DNA of 64,000 nt, taken from positions 72,345,454 to 72,409,453 of the forward strand of contig OX388345.1 of NCBI GenBank assembly GCA_947579665.1. The letters are read 5' to 3'. Under the pieces are notes generated by a model that saw nothing but the letters and a program-made list of their open reading frames with translations, did no database searches and was not told the origin of the DNA. This document shows positions 48,830-60,149 of this stretch, piece after piece; the first letter of the stretch is position 1; each line of letters begins with the position of its first letter. The translations under genes were made by a program, and so were the position numbers. Source of the stretch: Sympetrum striolatum. Lineage: Eukaryota; Arthropoda; Insecta; Odonata; Libellulidae.

Positions 48830-49430
48830 GGTTGGATCCTCCTCTCGTCATGGGTCATCTACCTTATGGTACGTTCACGTGCCCTAATATCCCCACTCAA
48901 TCCTCTTACCTCTACTTTTCGGTAGCTAAACTCTTCCTTAATACCATCCGACGACTTCTGCCTTTGTCTTCCCCCCTACCTTGTCCCTCGTTCCTTACCT
49001 CCTATTTCTTTCTTTGGCAATCCAATTGGTCTCATCCATTTCCTCTCTCGTCGCTTTATTATTTCCATTAAATACTTTTCAACCCCCACCATCTCCAGCA
49101 CTTCCGCGTTTACTTTACAACCAACCTAAAAAAAATAATTTTTCTATACTACGAAACGATTCGAAGGCCTTCAATCTTGTATATCCTGCTTTCCTATGTT
49201 CCATGTTTCCCAACGATAGATTAAAATACGCATGACTAGATTTTGAGACTATTTAGATCTCTAACAAGATCTTACATTATAATCCCCTATTCTATGCAAT
49301 AACTAGAAGGCTTCCAGTTTTTTTCATCCTTCTTTTCTAGAGTGCATGTTTCACACCCATGGAGCACACAGGTATGACCAATTTTTAAGGCTTTTCTGAT
49401 ATTTTACTGGAGAACCTTCGTTATTAGCTT
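48830..49430 (-). pseudogene. RTE-like LINE reverse transcriptase remnant, copy 1 (minus strand)
   Basis: Minus-strand translation around 49420-49330 gives RKALKIGHTCVLHGCETCT then LEKKDEKNW, matching the R-x-x-K-x-x-x-x-S-V-x-x-Y-G-C-E-T-W-T-L-x-K-x-D pattern of the C-terminal part of RTE-like LINE proteins, with the key W replaced by C. Further along, around 49060-49015, it reads VGVEKYLMEIIKRRERKWM, the following conserved block (E-R-x-L-x-x-x-I-x-x-R-x-x-x-W-x-G). Frame changes and stops separate them. The downstream untranslated part carries TTAGGGCACGTGAACGTACC, shared with the copies at 58.1 and 60.15 kb. Confidence 0.7.
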
Positions 49431-49630
49431 CCTTTTCTTAACTAACGACTTCTTTATTGACACTATTCTTTTTTAAATCTTATTTGAACACCTTTAATAC
49501 GAATGAAGAACATTTACCAAGTGAGGTAATTGGTCCACATTCTAATATATATCTTAACTTTTGTATATATTTATTTCCTATTTTTCATTAGCCTCCTTTT
49601 CTGTAGGTTTTTACTTTCTCTGGTATAATA

Positions 49631-50281
49631 CAGTGGTACCTCGAGATACGAGCAGCCTAAAATACGAGTTTTTTGAGATACGAGCCGGAGCTCAGGCCAT
49701 ATTTTCGTTCAAGATACGAGCCCAAATCCGAGATACGAGCCGTGTTTCCAAGCCAAGTGCAGCCAAGAAGGCAAAAACAAGTGATAATTAAATTTACGTA
49801 ATTGTTAAGCTTAGTTTAAGTTTAAAGTTAAGTGCATTGTTTTAAGTTTTTTCTTTCATTTTTTAAATAAGGAAAGTGTAGTTTTAGTTTTAAAGTTACG
49901 AAAATAGTTTTAAGTTCTAAAAAAGTGCCGTTTACGTACGTGTCTAGAGTGCCTGCATCCCTTCCCCCCTCCCTCCTCCTCGCCGTTCACCTTCGTTAGC
50001 CGCACTCGTCTGTCTCCAAAGTAAGGCTATTATGCTAAATAACTCTTTTATTTCTTTATTTCATATTTTTTTATGTATTTGTTAATTATTCATATTTATT
50101 TGATATTTAAAAACATATCTTTATTCATAATTTACAATGGATTGGGGATTTTTCATAGGTCCGGAACGGATTAAATCGAATTCAGTTATTTTAAATGGGA
50201 GAAATTCGTTTGAGATACGAGCCGATTGACTTACGAGCTCGGTTCAGGAACGAATTAAACTCGTATCTCGAGGTACCACTG
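49631..50281. mobile_element. Complete non-autonomous Tigger/pogo-like element (651 bp)
   Basis: Both ends read CAGTGGTACCTCGAGATACG and continue AG, a perfect 22-bp terminal inverted repeat. TA flanks both sides (49629-49630 and 50282-50283), the target duplication of the Tc1/mariner superfamily. GAGATACGAGCC-type words recur inside both ends as subterminal repeats. The ends match the CAGTGGTACCTCG signature known from Tigger-like elements in many animals. A short basic frame just inside the left end (residues like SKPSAAKKAKTSDN, then a stop) may be a relic of the transposase N-terminus. No DDE domain is present. The intact ends suggest a fairly recent insertion. Confidence 0.92.
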
Positions 50282-50284
50282 TAT

Positions 50285-52875
50285 ATCACTGAATTGTTAT
50301 TTCATTTACTGCATTTTTTGGCAATTCAAATCGCTTCAAGAATTACAAACAAGATTATAATCATAGAATTTTACTTTCCTTTCATGACTAGTAATGCAGA
50401 TAAGCTCTCTCGACAAAATACACAAGGTTCCTTTCATCTAAAAAAATCGGCAACTAAAGATCAAGCTCCCGCCATTAAGAGAAACTATTTCCAACCACGA
50501 ACATTAAGAGCGTGGTGTACAAATGTCTGTGTATACAGATGTGTCCCAGAGCGTAGAAACCTCGGAAACTGTCCAGCGCAGCAACGCGTGACAGATCTGG
50601 GAAACATCACGAAGTCACGGAAAAACTTTGAGTAACGTAAAAAATACGCGCTACGGCGAAAAGTATTACTGTCTTGAAAGGGGAGGAGAGGCATTCATCA
50701 AAGGCAACGTTGTAAAAACTCAGGATAAAAATACGAAACTTGTTTGGGAATATTAAAAAAGAGCAACAATCTAACACATTTGCGTAACATCTTTTCCTTT
50801 TGATGTTGAGTGGCAGCTATCAACTTACGCTTCCAAAGGATTAAAATATATCCAAATTCTCCTTCAGACTTTACTTTTAAGCCTCTATTGAGATAAACGT
50901 TTATAACTAATCCATTCGACAAATACTTGAACACCTGCGAGCATAAAGTATCTATTGTGTACTTCTTTCCTATAGAGTTAAAGTTTTAACGAATCTATTT
51001 GTCAAATATTTTAATGCCAAGTACCATAAACATCTATCATAAACTTTTTCCCAAAAATATCAGACAATTGAATTTGTTAGTTCTACTTAAAAAATAGAGT
51101 GTACTCACTGTGAGAACCAAGTGATCAAATGGGCTGGTTATCAATAAAGAGTACATACCTGAAATAAAGAAAATAAATATTAGTAAAATTTTATCGAAAG
51201 CAATTTATAAATTAATTCCGAATAACAATAAATTTCATTAAAATTTCGATAAACTATTTAGCTAAAAATATTATAATTACCATGCAATATAAACTAATAA
51301 GAACATCGAATACAATTTTCAATGTGGAAGAATATTATAAAATAGAGCAAAAATGATGATCTTAAGGCATATGGAACGGATTTATGGAAACCACTTACAC
51401 CTGGGTAATAATCCATAGGACTTTAATTTAATCCAGTCCTCACTCCCCAAAATCATCATTAACTAGCGAGTAGGTAGTAAACCGCAATGGCAATGAAAGG
51501 AGTAAATAATTCATCTAATTATTCTAGTTCCAAAACTTCCTTATTACAGGATTTCTAACTGCTTAGATCTCTTAATACCAGGATATTCGATTATGAAGCG
51601 CCGTGAGCCTCTTAGAACTAGAATCTCTCAAATAATGAGGTTATACGAAAATAAGCTCCGAGATTTTTGGCTTACCCGTCACATCTCTCGCCCAATTCAC
51701 TAAAATGCCTTTTCGCCAAGCTTACGATATTCCTGCGGTAACGGGGAAGATTCGAGCGTAAGCAAGTTATAGAAGTTTGCCTCGAATAAAATGCTTTCTA
51801 ACTTAATTGGTTCACCAAGGCTAAAGAAAGTTTTCATCATATTAACTATTCAGGTGCGGAAAATACGATTTAACTGAAACAATATTTTCGAAATTTTCTT
51901 AATTTTGGAACAAATTCGAGAGGTAGTTTCGGCGGAGATAGGGCTCCTGTTGTGGTATTCCCCTTAAAACTGAAAAACAATCTTGCGAACGGAAAGCCTA
52001 CTAAGAGAAATAAATGAAATTTTCAGAAGATTGATAAACGGCAAGAGAGAGAGATTCCGAACAAAATCTTATCCACTTGTAAGGGGAAAATGTATCCTCC
52101 ATTACCTGAATATCGATATGTGACCATGATAACTTCGTAGGCAACCCTCTAACACACTATGTACCAAACACATTCTACTACATCGGGCGATTTATTTCAT
52201 GATAGCAAATATATTGAGTGAATATACGTATCTTGCCATAAAATATTACCACGTTTTTAAACCGTAGTTACAATATTATACAGTACTTCTCTGCATATTT
52301 CCATAGTTTAATAATATAAACCATGATTGATAATTGTACTAGAATAATTTAATTGGTATATTCATGACATTACGATATCTCTTGATTTTCTCTCCAAAAT
52401 AGGCAAAATTTCGTAAACAGAGAAATGGCTTGGATTATGGGAGACAAGAAATGTTTGGACAATGGTTAGAAAAGGGGATGAATCAATTGGCTTTGAAATA
52501 TTAGTTAGCCATCCCGACAGACTTAAATCAACAAACCAACAGGTAGGCTGCATATCACACGAGTACATTACTCCATTTAGAGTAAGTGCTGCGGTAGATA
52601 AAGCAGCATTTACGTATCAACATTCCAAACTCATTCAATAGTAATGTTTCTGAGCATACTTCATCGTAATTTTTCTTAAACAAGAATCTCCAAAACAGTG
52701 TTAAAGTAAATTAAAATATCAATGGAAAATGAGAAATGAGAAAATTGGGAAAAGAATAAAATTAAATATCTTGAAAATGAGTTAATTCATTCTCACATTG
52801 ATTCCATGAAACAAAAATCAGAAACAGTAAGAAATGCTACCAATGATGATATTCAATAGTTATGGCGTCGAGGAT
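50285..52875. other. Non-coding stretch, no gene recognised
   Basis: No gene is recognised. A 146-codon plus-strand frame (50195-50635) begins inside the Tigger-like element and runs into flanking sequence with no domain, so it is read as chance. The rest is AT-rich. Confidence 0.55.
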
Positions 52876-52881
52876 CTAAAA

Positions 52882-53262
52882 CAGGGCTCTCCAAACATTT
52901 CGGACGGAGGTCCAGATTGAATTCTTCTTCAAACTAGGTGGCAAAAGAATAACCCTTTGATTTAGACTACCATTCTCTCGTAGAGGTATTCCATATTTTT
53001 GAAACTTTAGTTTCTGAGCAAATTTTATGCTCCAAAAAGCCTACGCAGGTAAGCACTGTATAATTATTTCAGTAAAGCTATGAAATATCAACAAGCTATT
53101 CACCACCAACTCAAGTTAAGTTAAATAGAAAAAAATGCTTTAACGAATTATTGCATCAGATGTAACATAGCTAACACCTATTAAGGGATGAAAAAAGTCA
53201 GAAATGTATTAAGAAAACTTTGGTTTGAGTGGCGGGCCGACTTTGGACTTACATCAGCCCGT
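52882..53262. mobile_element. Probable hAT-like remnant
   Basis: The left end at 52882 reads CAGGGCTCTCCAAACATTTC and is followed by GGACGGAGGTCC, the pattern of Charlie-like hAT termini (CAGGG...TCCAAAC...GG). About 350 bases later, GCGGGCCGACTTTGGACTT (53233-53251) resembles the opposite end (GGGCC...TTTGGA...CTG), but the outermost bases are eroded and no clear 8-bp duplication is seen. The two pieces may be one element or two unrelated fragments. Confidence 0.35.
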
Positions 53263-53269
53263 TCTCTTA

Positions 53270-56200
53270 TCTACGAGCTGTTGGTGGACATCCTTGCTCT
53301 TAAAGCTGCGTCAAGGATTCCTCAGTCTGAGAGACGCCACCTCTCCAAAAGTGATGCCCAAAACCGTAGCAAACAGAGAGATTAAGGCACACGTATCGTT
53401 CATCATCCTTAAAACGCCACGAAACTACAACCGCACACCTCTTTCAACACCGCTTTATTTGATGAGGAACAAACGCATCTCGCACTATCTCCACACACAC
53501 ACAAAGACCGAAGAGTCTGACGACCTCTGCGGAACACCCAAAGTTACCCCAAATCTATATCAAACAACCCTCCATCAAAAGCACGCAGTTCTTCCGAGGC
53601 GTGAGATAAGGCCTCACAGAGTACAAAGTTACAAAAAGTATAAATAAAATACAACCTTTGTGAGAGGCGGTTTCTAGACGAGGAAAAAAATCAGATCTCT
53701 TCCCCTACGTCGCGCCGGGAGGAATGAAAAAAAGAGGAACGCACGGCGTATTTCCGCAGCTCGCCTTCCAGAATCCCCCATCGCTCATTCACATACAGTC
53801 AGGATGCAGTTCCGATGTGTCGATACATCAAAACCTACCATAATGCCCTCCTTCGAGGTGTGATCTATCAAAAGACCCAGAGCGATGGTGTGGAATCGAG
53901 AAAGAATGCTGTGGGGTGGTTCCGAGAGGGAGTTATAAATAGTAGCCGTGAGATAAGAAAGGAGAAGACAAAATAGGACAAGAAACACGAGATGAAAAAT
54001 AGATAATGTAGATTAGGGAGATACAACAGATCAGCCTCTCTTTCACTAGTTCCGACTACATTAAAATTTGCATACATATAATAGTTATACAATAATTCGA
54101 ATATCATTAGAAATTTAACAAAAACATTAATACTAAAGTACGTAAGATTATGAAGAAACAATTTTTATCTACATTAACATCTTTCACACACTTCAAAAAT
54201 TGCTGCTGCAAGCTCTTTTTCATCGTAGTACACCGACACAATGAAGGAAATATTTGTGAGCCAAAGTATCAAAATTCTCAAATAATTCATTCATTAGTTA
54301 AATAATTCTAAAACGCATAACAACCGTAACAAGAAAAAAGGCATGCAAAGAGAGGAAAGCAATGTAGAGAGCTTGAGAACATACTGGTAACTAAAATAAT
54401 AATGTTAGAAATAAGTGAGATTATCTGTATGTTAGTCTTAAATGAAAGATCAGCAAATTATGGAGCAATTACTGAACAAAAATAGAAAAAATACACCCAA
54501 ATCTCGGTTAATTAATGAAAGAGCGACATTAATAAAGAAAAGAAATGAGTAAATTTAATTTCGTATTGACGTAGCAAAGAATCATTTCTTTCGTATGATA
54601 GCTAACTTTAGGACAAAGTTTACGTATAAATACGCAATGGGAATTGAATGTTAATATAAATCGGAGCGGGAAACAAAAAGTTAATTCATACACGAATACC
54701 GGAATCCGATAGCCATATCCTTAATATGAAATCCGAGCATTCGGACAAAGTTTCTATGATGAGTAACGTCCAATATAATCGGTTTCATTTACCCTTTGGA
54801 CAAACCATTGAATTAGAAATAATCGTGGATAATAGGCATAATGTTTCGTATCTATTCGTGATAAATAAAAATTATTATTAATATCCTTTTTATTACATTT
54901 TTCGTAGTATATATAATTAAAACTTAACTTAATATAATTATAAATATAAATAAAGTAATAATTAATAGACATGATTAAATTAATTTCGAGAGCTATAATA
55001 CTATCCCTATATGATCCTTGAAAGATCGGCTGGAATATAAACCTAATTCAATCATTGACTAAGGTTTGAACAAAAAAAGGCTAGCAGAAACATATTACGT
55101 CATTAAAAAAATTACTCGTAAATCGATACTGTAGTGAACGCCTCAGTCGAACAAAAGAAATTAAAGAAGCGCGGTGGAAACTTTATGAAAACATGAAATT
55201 ACGACTTTATGACGTAAGAACTATATAATTAAGGAAAGACGGGAAAGAAGACAAAATATACACAAAGTTGGACAGAAAGAAGCGAGGAGAGACATAAAGG
55301 AAAAAGGGAATAAAGGGATGGGCGAAAAAAAGAGAAGAACACCGGAGGGACGCATTTGCAGGTCACGTGACTATTTTTATTCTCGCGAGCGTGTGTGGAT
55401 CCAGGCGCCGCACTCCCGCTTTTATCTGCCACTCGAAGCATTTTACGAGGCACTCCGCAAAGAGACGAAGGCTTGGAGAGAACGAAGCTGCAGAAGGAGG
55501 GGGTCATGCGGTAGACACGGGAAACTCATAGGAGAAAATAAGAATGAAGCTGAGAGATTAAAACAATATGCAAGATATCACGAAATGAGAGGAGACTAAC
55601 AAGAACAGAATATATTTTATTCCCTATTCGGTTTCATCGTAACTACCTATGAAAAGGAGCAGTATATGTTATCATTTTGTATAGGAGTACTTCATTTTCT
55701 ATCATTAATATTACGATTATTTAATTACGACTAATTATCTGATTAGGGGTCTCTGAAAAGAACGCTAACATTACTCACATTATATATTCATGTAATCAAT
55801 TATGCATCACTAATATTTCAGTATTTCAAGATAATATTATTTCTCCATACATCCATGAATGTCCGCGTAATTTTTGCATTTTCTATTACAATTTTTATAT
55901 TAATCATAAATCAGTATTATACATATTGAGTGTAGATATAGTACATTATGTAACATTGAGTTCCATCTCAAGAAAATAAAAAACTTGCAGACGACAAGCT
56001 TTCGTCAGCAAGATATTGCAATAGTATAGAAGAATAAATACAGATAAAAGACTTAATTCGGCGAAATTGAGACTAGGATGTCCGAAATTCATTTAATAGC
56101 AACAAAATACACTAAAATTGCACGAAATACAAAATTAAAGAAATAGAAAATGCGCGTGAACACAGGAAATTTATAAGTTTTAACGTAGGAAATTTGCGTA

Positions 56201-56335
56201 ACCCAAGAGTGATTTTCTATTAAATACAAAATAGCTAAGAAATCAAATATAAATATCGGATATTTGATTTTTATGCCAAGAAATTTATTTTCATTTTAAA
56301 ATAAGACTAATCTTATTTGTGTATCAATTTTCATT
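53270..56335. other. Non-coding stretch, no gene recognised
   Basis: No gene is recognised. A 140-codon plus-strand frame at 53225-53647 overlaps the putative hAT end and lacks a domain. The block 53690-53960 and the patch 55300-55570 are CpG-bearing, the latter with frames on both strands and the palindrome GTCACGTGAC at 55362-55371. The rest is AT-rich, especially 54840-54980. Confidence 0.5.
55362..55371. promoter_or_regulatory. Palindromic E-box GTCACGTGAC
   Basis: A perfect 10-bp palindrome with the CACGTG core. It matches the TFEB/MITF and USF preference for GTCACGTGAC and lies in a CpG-bearing patch. With no gene nearby it is only a candidate site. Confidence 0.3.
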
Positions 56336-56339
56336 ATTT

Positions 56340-56691
56340 GTCTTAATAATATGCCTCTAACATTTCTTGTAATTTTTCAAGTAGTTTGTACATTTTTTTC
56401 TTTAATGTCTTTTAGTTTTTCTATCGGTAGGTTTGCGCAGGTTTTTCACATTCCCCTTCTTTGTGGGTGTGTTCCTGCAGTGGATATTTTTTCCTAAGCT
56501 TTTTCCTAGGTTTTTTTTTACATCCGCAATTCCTTCTTACATTTTCTTCTATTTCCCTCTAAGTTTTCATTGATACATGTGATATGCATATAATAATGCA
56601 ACAACTTAATGACTGGTTAGATGGAAGAGGAGACTTTTTAGTCTCAATCTTGCGTGTAATAAAGACCCCTAATAATAATAATAATAATAAT
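56340..56691 (+). mobile_element. LINE 3' untranslated region and (AAT)7 tail, copy 2
   Basis: A T-rich plus-strand stretch (56340-56580) leads to GGTTAGATGGAAGAGGAGAC (56615), AATAAAGAC (56658-56666) and CCCT, then (AAT)7 at 56671-56691. The last 52 bases before the tail match 34956-35006. This arrangement is the 3' end of a non-LTR retrotransposon in plus orientation. No reverse transcriptase coding is recognised upstream, so the insertion is 5'-truncated or the coding part is eroded. Confidence 0.65.
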
Positions 56692-56699
56692 GTGATAAT

Positions 56700-57510
56700 T
56701 CTCATAGAAGGTTAAATAATATGCTTCAAAATTAGCTTCGCAACAACTGACAGAATATATTTAATAAGGCGGAGATTTTTAAACATCAGCAAACTCGCAA
56801 TATTTAATCAATAATATACACTACTGATTGCAAATTAAGTAAGCTAGTATTTATTTAACATCAACCACAGACTCGGTAATGTTTAATAAGTCATCCTACC
56901 ATAAAGAAAATCTTACTCAAAGATAAGTAATTTTCGTAGAATCAAGAAACATACACAGAATTTCTGTTTCAGAAGGGGTCGGAGGGTTAAAAATACACAC
57001 TACAAAAGCTTTACATCACGAAGATAATGAGGGATAGAATAATAAAAATCAAAGGACGCAGCTTAACTCTAAATGGATCATTTTTGAGTTCTCCATAAAG
57101 AGAGTTCTGTAAATAACTGCGAAACGGTCACTTTATTTATCTAGCGCTGGAGATGAAATACGCAGAGGAATACGTATACATCGTAAATAATTTTAATTAA
57201 GAGAGAAGCTAATGAAAAACATAAGCATTTGAAAGCAGTAAAGAAACGAATTGAAGACGAGGTAGCAAGGGGCAAAAACTAGCAGTCCATTAGGGACTAA
57301 TGAAGGCAGGTTTCCGATTGCAAAGGGATTAAATCATCCCATTTATCACACGACGCTATCTAATAGTTCCTTAAAGAGCCTCGCTTTGACTTTCATCACA
57401 GGTTTCATAGATAAAACTCGGTAGACTAAGCTCCTTGGTGTGCATACGGAGGACTGATTCTTTGAAGCATTAAGCAGTACGGCAAACATCTAATTAAGAC
57501 CAATAATTCG
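56700..57510. other. Non-coding stretch, no gene recognised
   Basis: AT-rich, with nothing assignable. Confidence 0.5.
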
Positions 57511-57516
57511 TATAAG

Positions 57517-57898
57517 ATGAGGATGTCTAAGTATTTACTTCCACTGCGTCGTATAACATCGTATGCTGACTTAGCAGTCCGTAGATAACATTTTCCGCTC
57601 GATTTTTATAAGATAATAATTAAAGAACTGAGAAATTTAAACAAAAAGTTTACCACGTATACGGGTAACGTTTTGTTTCAGTTTGTCGGTTCGTTATGGC
57701 TTCCTACCACAAAGTTCAGCCAGAATCAATTGACAGTATGAATTTGTAGTGGTTTTCAAATTAACTTTACCACCACAACATTAAAAGAATGATGATGAAG
57801 ATGTCCAAGCCTATACCTAAAGTGGGTCGCATAATATCCTACGATGACTTAGCAGTCCGCATATAACATTTCTCGCTCTATTTTTGTACGATAATATT
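57517..57898 (+). repeat. Direct repeat pair, about 105-bp units 276 bp apart
   Basis: Copy 1 (57517-57620) and copy 2 (57793-57898) share GATGTC(T/C)AAG, then (C/G)(G)TCG(T/C)ATAA(C/T)AT, GACTTAGCAGTCCG, ATAACATTT, CGCTC and ATTTTT(A/G)TA in order, with only small indels. The 170 bases between them are not obviously repeated. No terminal features or coding are seen. It is either two copies of one short interspersed family or the edges of a longer duplicated unit. Confidence 0.7.
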
Positions 57899-57904
57899 TT
57901 ATAG

Positions 57905-58130
57905 AGATCAAAAAAAATAATTTTGTAATCACAGTATTAAGATAATGAGGTACGGTAAAGAAAAGTAGGCTAAGTGAACGATAAAGATGGAATGGAAAAA
58001 CTTAAACAGGCGGAAATATTCTTTTACTTGCATAAAATTAAATCAATGAGAAAACGAACTTCGTATTTTCCATTTTTTAAATAGCGTTCCATAAAGTGCC
58101 AAATGATATTAATTAATTGCATAGTGTTTT
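57905..58130. other. AT-rich spacer before the LINE remnant
   Basis: No feature was identified. The upstream part of the LINE at 58139 may extend here in eroded form. Confidence 0.3.
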
Positions 58131-58138
58131 TTCTCGAG

Positions 58139-58590
58139 ATGCACGCTTTCGTGAAGCGAAGGGAACTGATGTCCGGAAATCTCGAAAAAGTGATCACGAA
58201 AAGAATAGTAAAATCCTTAGTGTGGAGTATTTTGCCGTAAGGTTGTGAAATGTGGACCTTACGAAAGGAAGACACCATACGTTTGGAGGTCATCGAGATG
58301 TGGGTGTGGCGTAGAATGGAAAAAGTAAGTTCGGTTGATGGGGAAACAAATACGAAGGTGCGGGAGATTGCTGAGGAGGAGAGGGTTACAACTGAAGTGA
58401 TTATGCGTCCGCAGGGGGAATGGGTGGGGCAAACATTGGTAGGAAAATGACTGCTGAAGAAAGTAATTGAGGATAGGGAAACAGTGGAGTGGAAGATAAA
58501 CGTAGAAGCTGCTAGATCAAATAGAGTGGGGTACGCCTAACTAAGGAAACGGCGTTGAATAGGGATTTTTAAGGCACATGAACCTACCTA
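58139..58590 (+). pseudogene. RTE-like LINE reverse transcriptase remnant, copy 2 (plus strand)
   Basis: One plus-strand frame from 58139 reads MHAFVKRRELMSGNLEKVI, TKRIVKSLVWSIL, then, after a stop at 58238, GCEMWTLRKEDTIRLEVIEM and WVWRRMEK. It goes on through EERVTTEVI, and after a stop at 58448, LLKKVIEDRETVEW. This is the ordered C-terminal region of RTE-like LINE proteins: the KR-x-V-K-S-x-V-W-S block, the GCE-x-W-T-L-R-K block, E-M-W-x-W-R-R-M, and the (G)LLK-x-V block. The frame is kept apart from three in-frame stops (58238, 58448, 58538), so it decayed mainly by substitution. The following AGGCACATGAACCTACC lies in the family's 3' region. The polymerase catalytic part is absent. Confidence 0.88.
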
Positions 58591-58599
58591 CAGTTAAAA

Positions 58600-60135
58600 C
58601 ACATATTTACGTATTTCAGTCATTTACGAAACGATTACAAGTAATACTTGCATTTTACGAATTACAATATACCAATACTGATACATTTAAACATATTATA
58701 TCACATACGCAACACACATACACTTTTCATCATGCACACGTATACTATTCCAGAAAACATTGCAACGCACATATACTATCCCAAATATTACTATTATTAA
58801 TAAGAATCTATGCTTAATTACTAGTTAAACTTAATGTCAATGTGTCGTGCGGTTTTTACTTCCTAATTCTTTACCGCAAATAAAAAAATCAAAATTATGG
58901 AATACTAATACATCTAGGAACAATGAATTGCGGGAAATGGGTCAGGGAGGTCGCATCGGGAGCACCGATATCCGATATGACGTTTGCCTCGAGGATATCA
59001 AATCCCCGGAATAGAATTTAATAAATGAGAAGCGTAAGCACAGTTGCCGTAATACCCTCATAACTCGATTCTCCATCACACAAATCAGCGGCACAGGTTA
59101 CACAAGATTTCGAAATCCAATTTCCATCATCAACGCGGTGTAATCACCAAATAGCTTTCAATTTGCGCTTTCATGTTTGAAGTACTGCCGTCGTATGGGT
59201 TGATATGACAACAAAGGAAAATGCGGTCATTTACTCGGAGGAATACAGAGGAAATTAAGAGAACAAATGAACGGAAATTGAAAGAGGAGAACCTATTTGA
59301 CTGAGGAAAAGAGGAAGCGGGTAAGAATTTTAAAAAAATATGAAAAACTGGCACGGAAAAACAATGGATAATAAAGAAAGACGTAAAAGAGCATGATTAA
59401 ATTACGTAAAAAATTAAATAAAATATCTATATAATTTAATGCCAGCAGAATCAGGGCCAATTTCTGACTAGGGAGCCAATTGCCTCAATAGTCTCTGCAC
59501 TACGGTGCAGCAATGTGGGTGGTAGCATATATTCTAGGATAAATTCGCGAACATACTGTCACAACTCAAACTTGACGATGACTTACATTTTCAGAAATAT
59601 TTTAAAGAGTTTCATAACAAGAAAATTTCGGGAAATTGAATTTTCAAAAAGTTAAAAATGGTTCCACGGATAATTGCTTTATTATTTGTTCATCAGTTGT
59701 TTTAAGTTCAAGATGGACTATATTAAACTTCAGCGAATGGAGAATGATGGAATACCAGTAGGGAATACCAGCAAAAACATGGAATACTGGAAAGGGAAAG
59801 AGAGTTAAATCCAAACGAGCAGTAAGGCCGATATCAGAGGCATTAAAAGGGAATGACAGGGATGAAAAACCGCTAAAGGAATCGGACCAATTTGCAAATC
59901 AGAGGAGAGCAAAAACGGGACGCTCGAGACAAATGAATCGGAATACCGCAGCGATTACAAAGGGACTGCAAAAAAAGGACTAACAAAAAGGTGACCTATT
60001 TTGTTCAAACGCCAAAGGATTGTCACCAGAAACGGGCGCTACTCTCGACGCCTAGTTCGATTTAGGAAAGAAAAACTAAATCATACGCGACAATCAGTCG
60101 GAGAGCGAAAGCTCTCTTTGCTGAACGAGGTTTTT
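58600..60135. other. Non-coding stretch, no gene recognised
   Basis: No gene is recognised. The block 59460-59570 contains TTCTAGGATAAATTCGCG, a diverged counterpart of the 45187-45204 string. The region 59700-60080 is A/G-rich on the plus strand. Confidence 0.5.
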
Positions 60136-60149
60136 ATATTATGATAAAT

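Noticed and set aside
50195..50635. 146-codon plus-strand frame as a gene
   Set aside because: It starts inside the Tigger-like terminal region and runs into unrelated flanking sequence, with no recognisable domain.
53225..53647. 140-codon plus-strand frame as a gene
   Set aside because: It overlaps a putative hAT end, has no domain, and an overlapping frame is also open.
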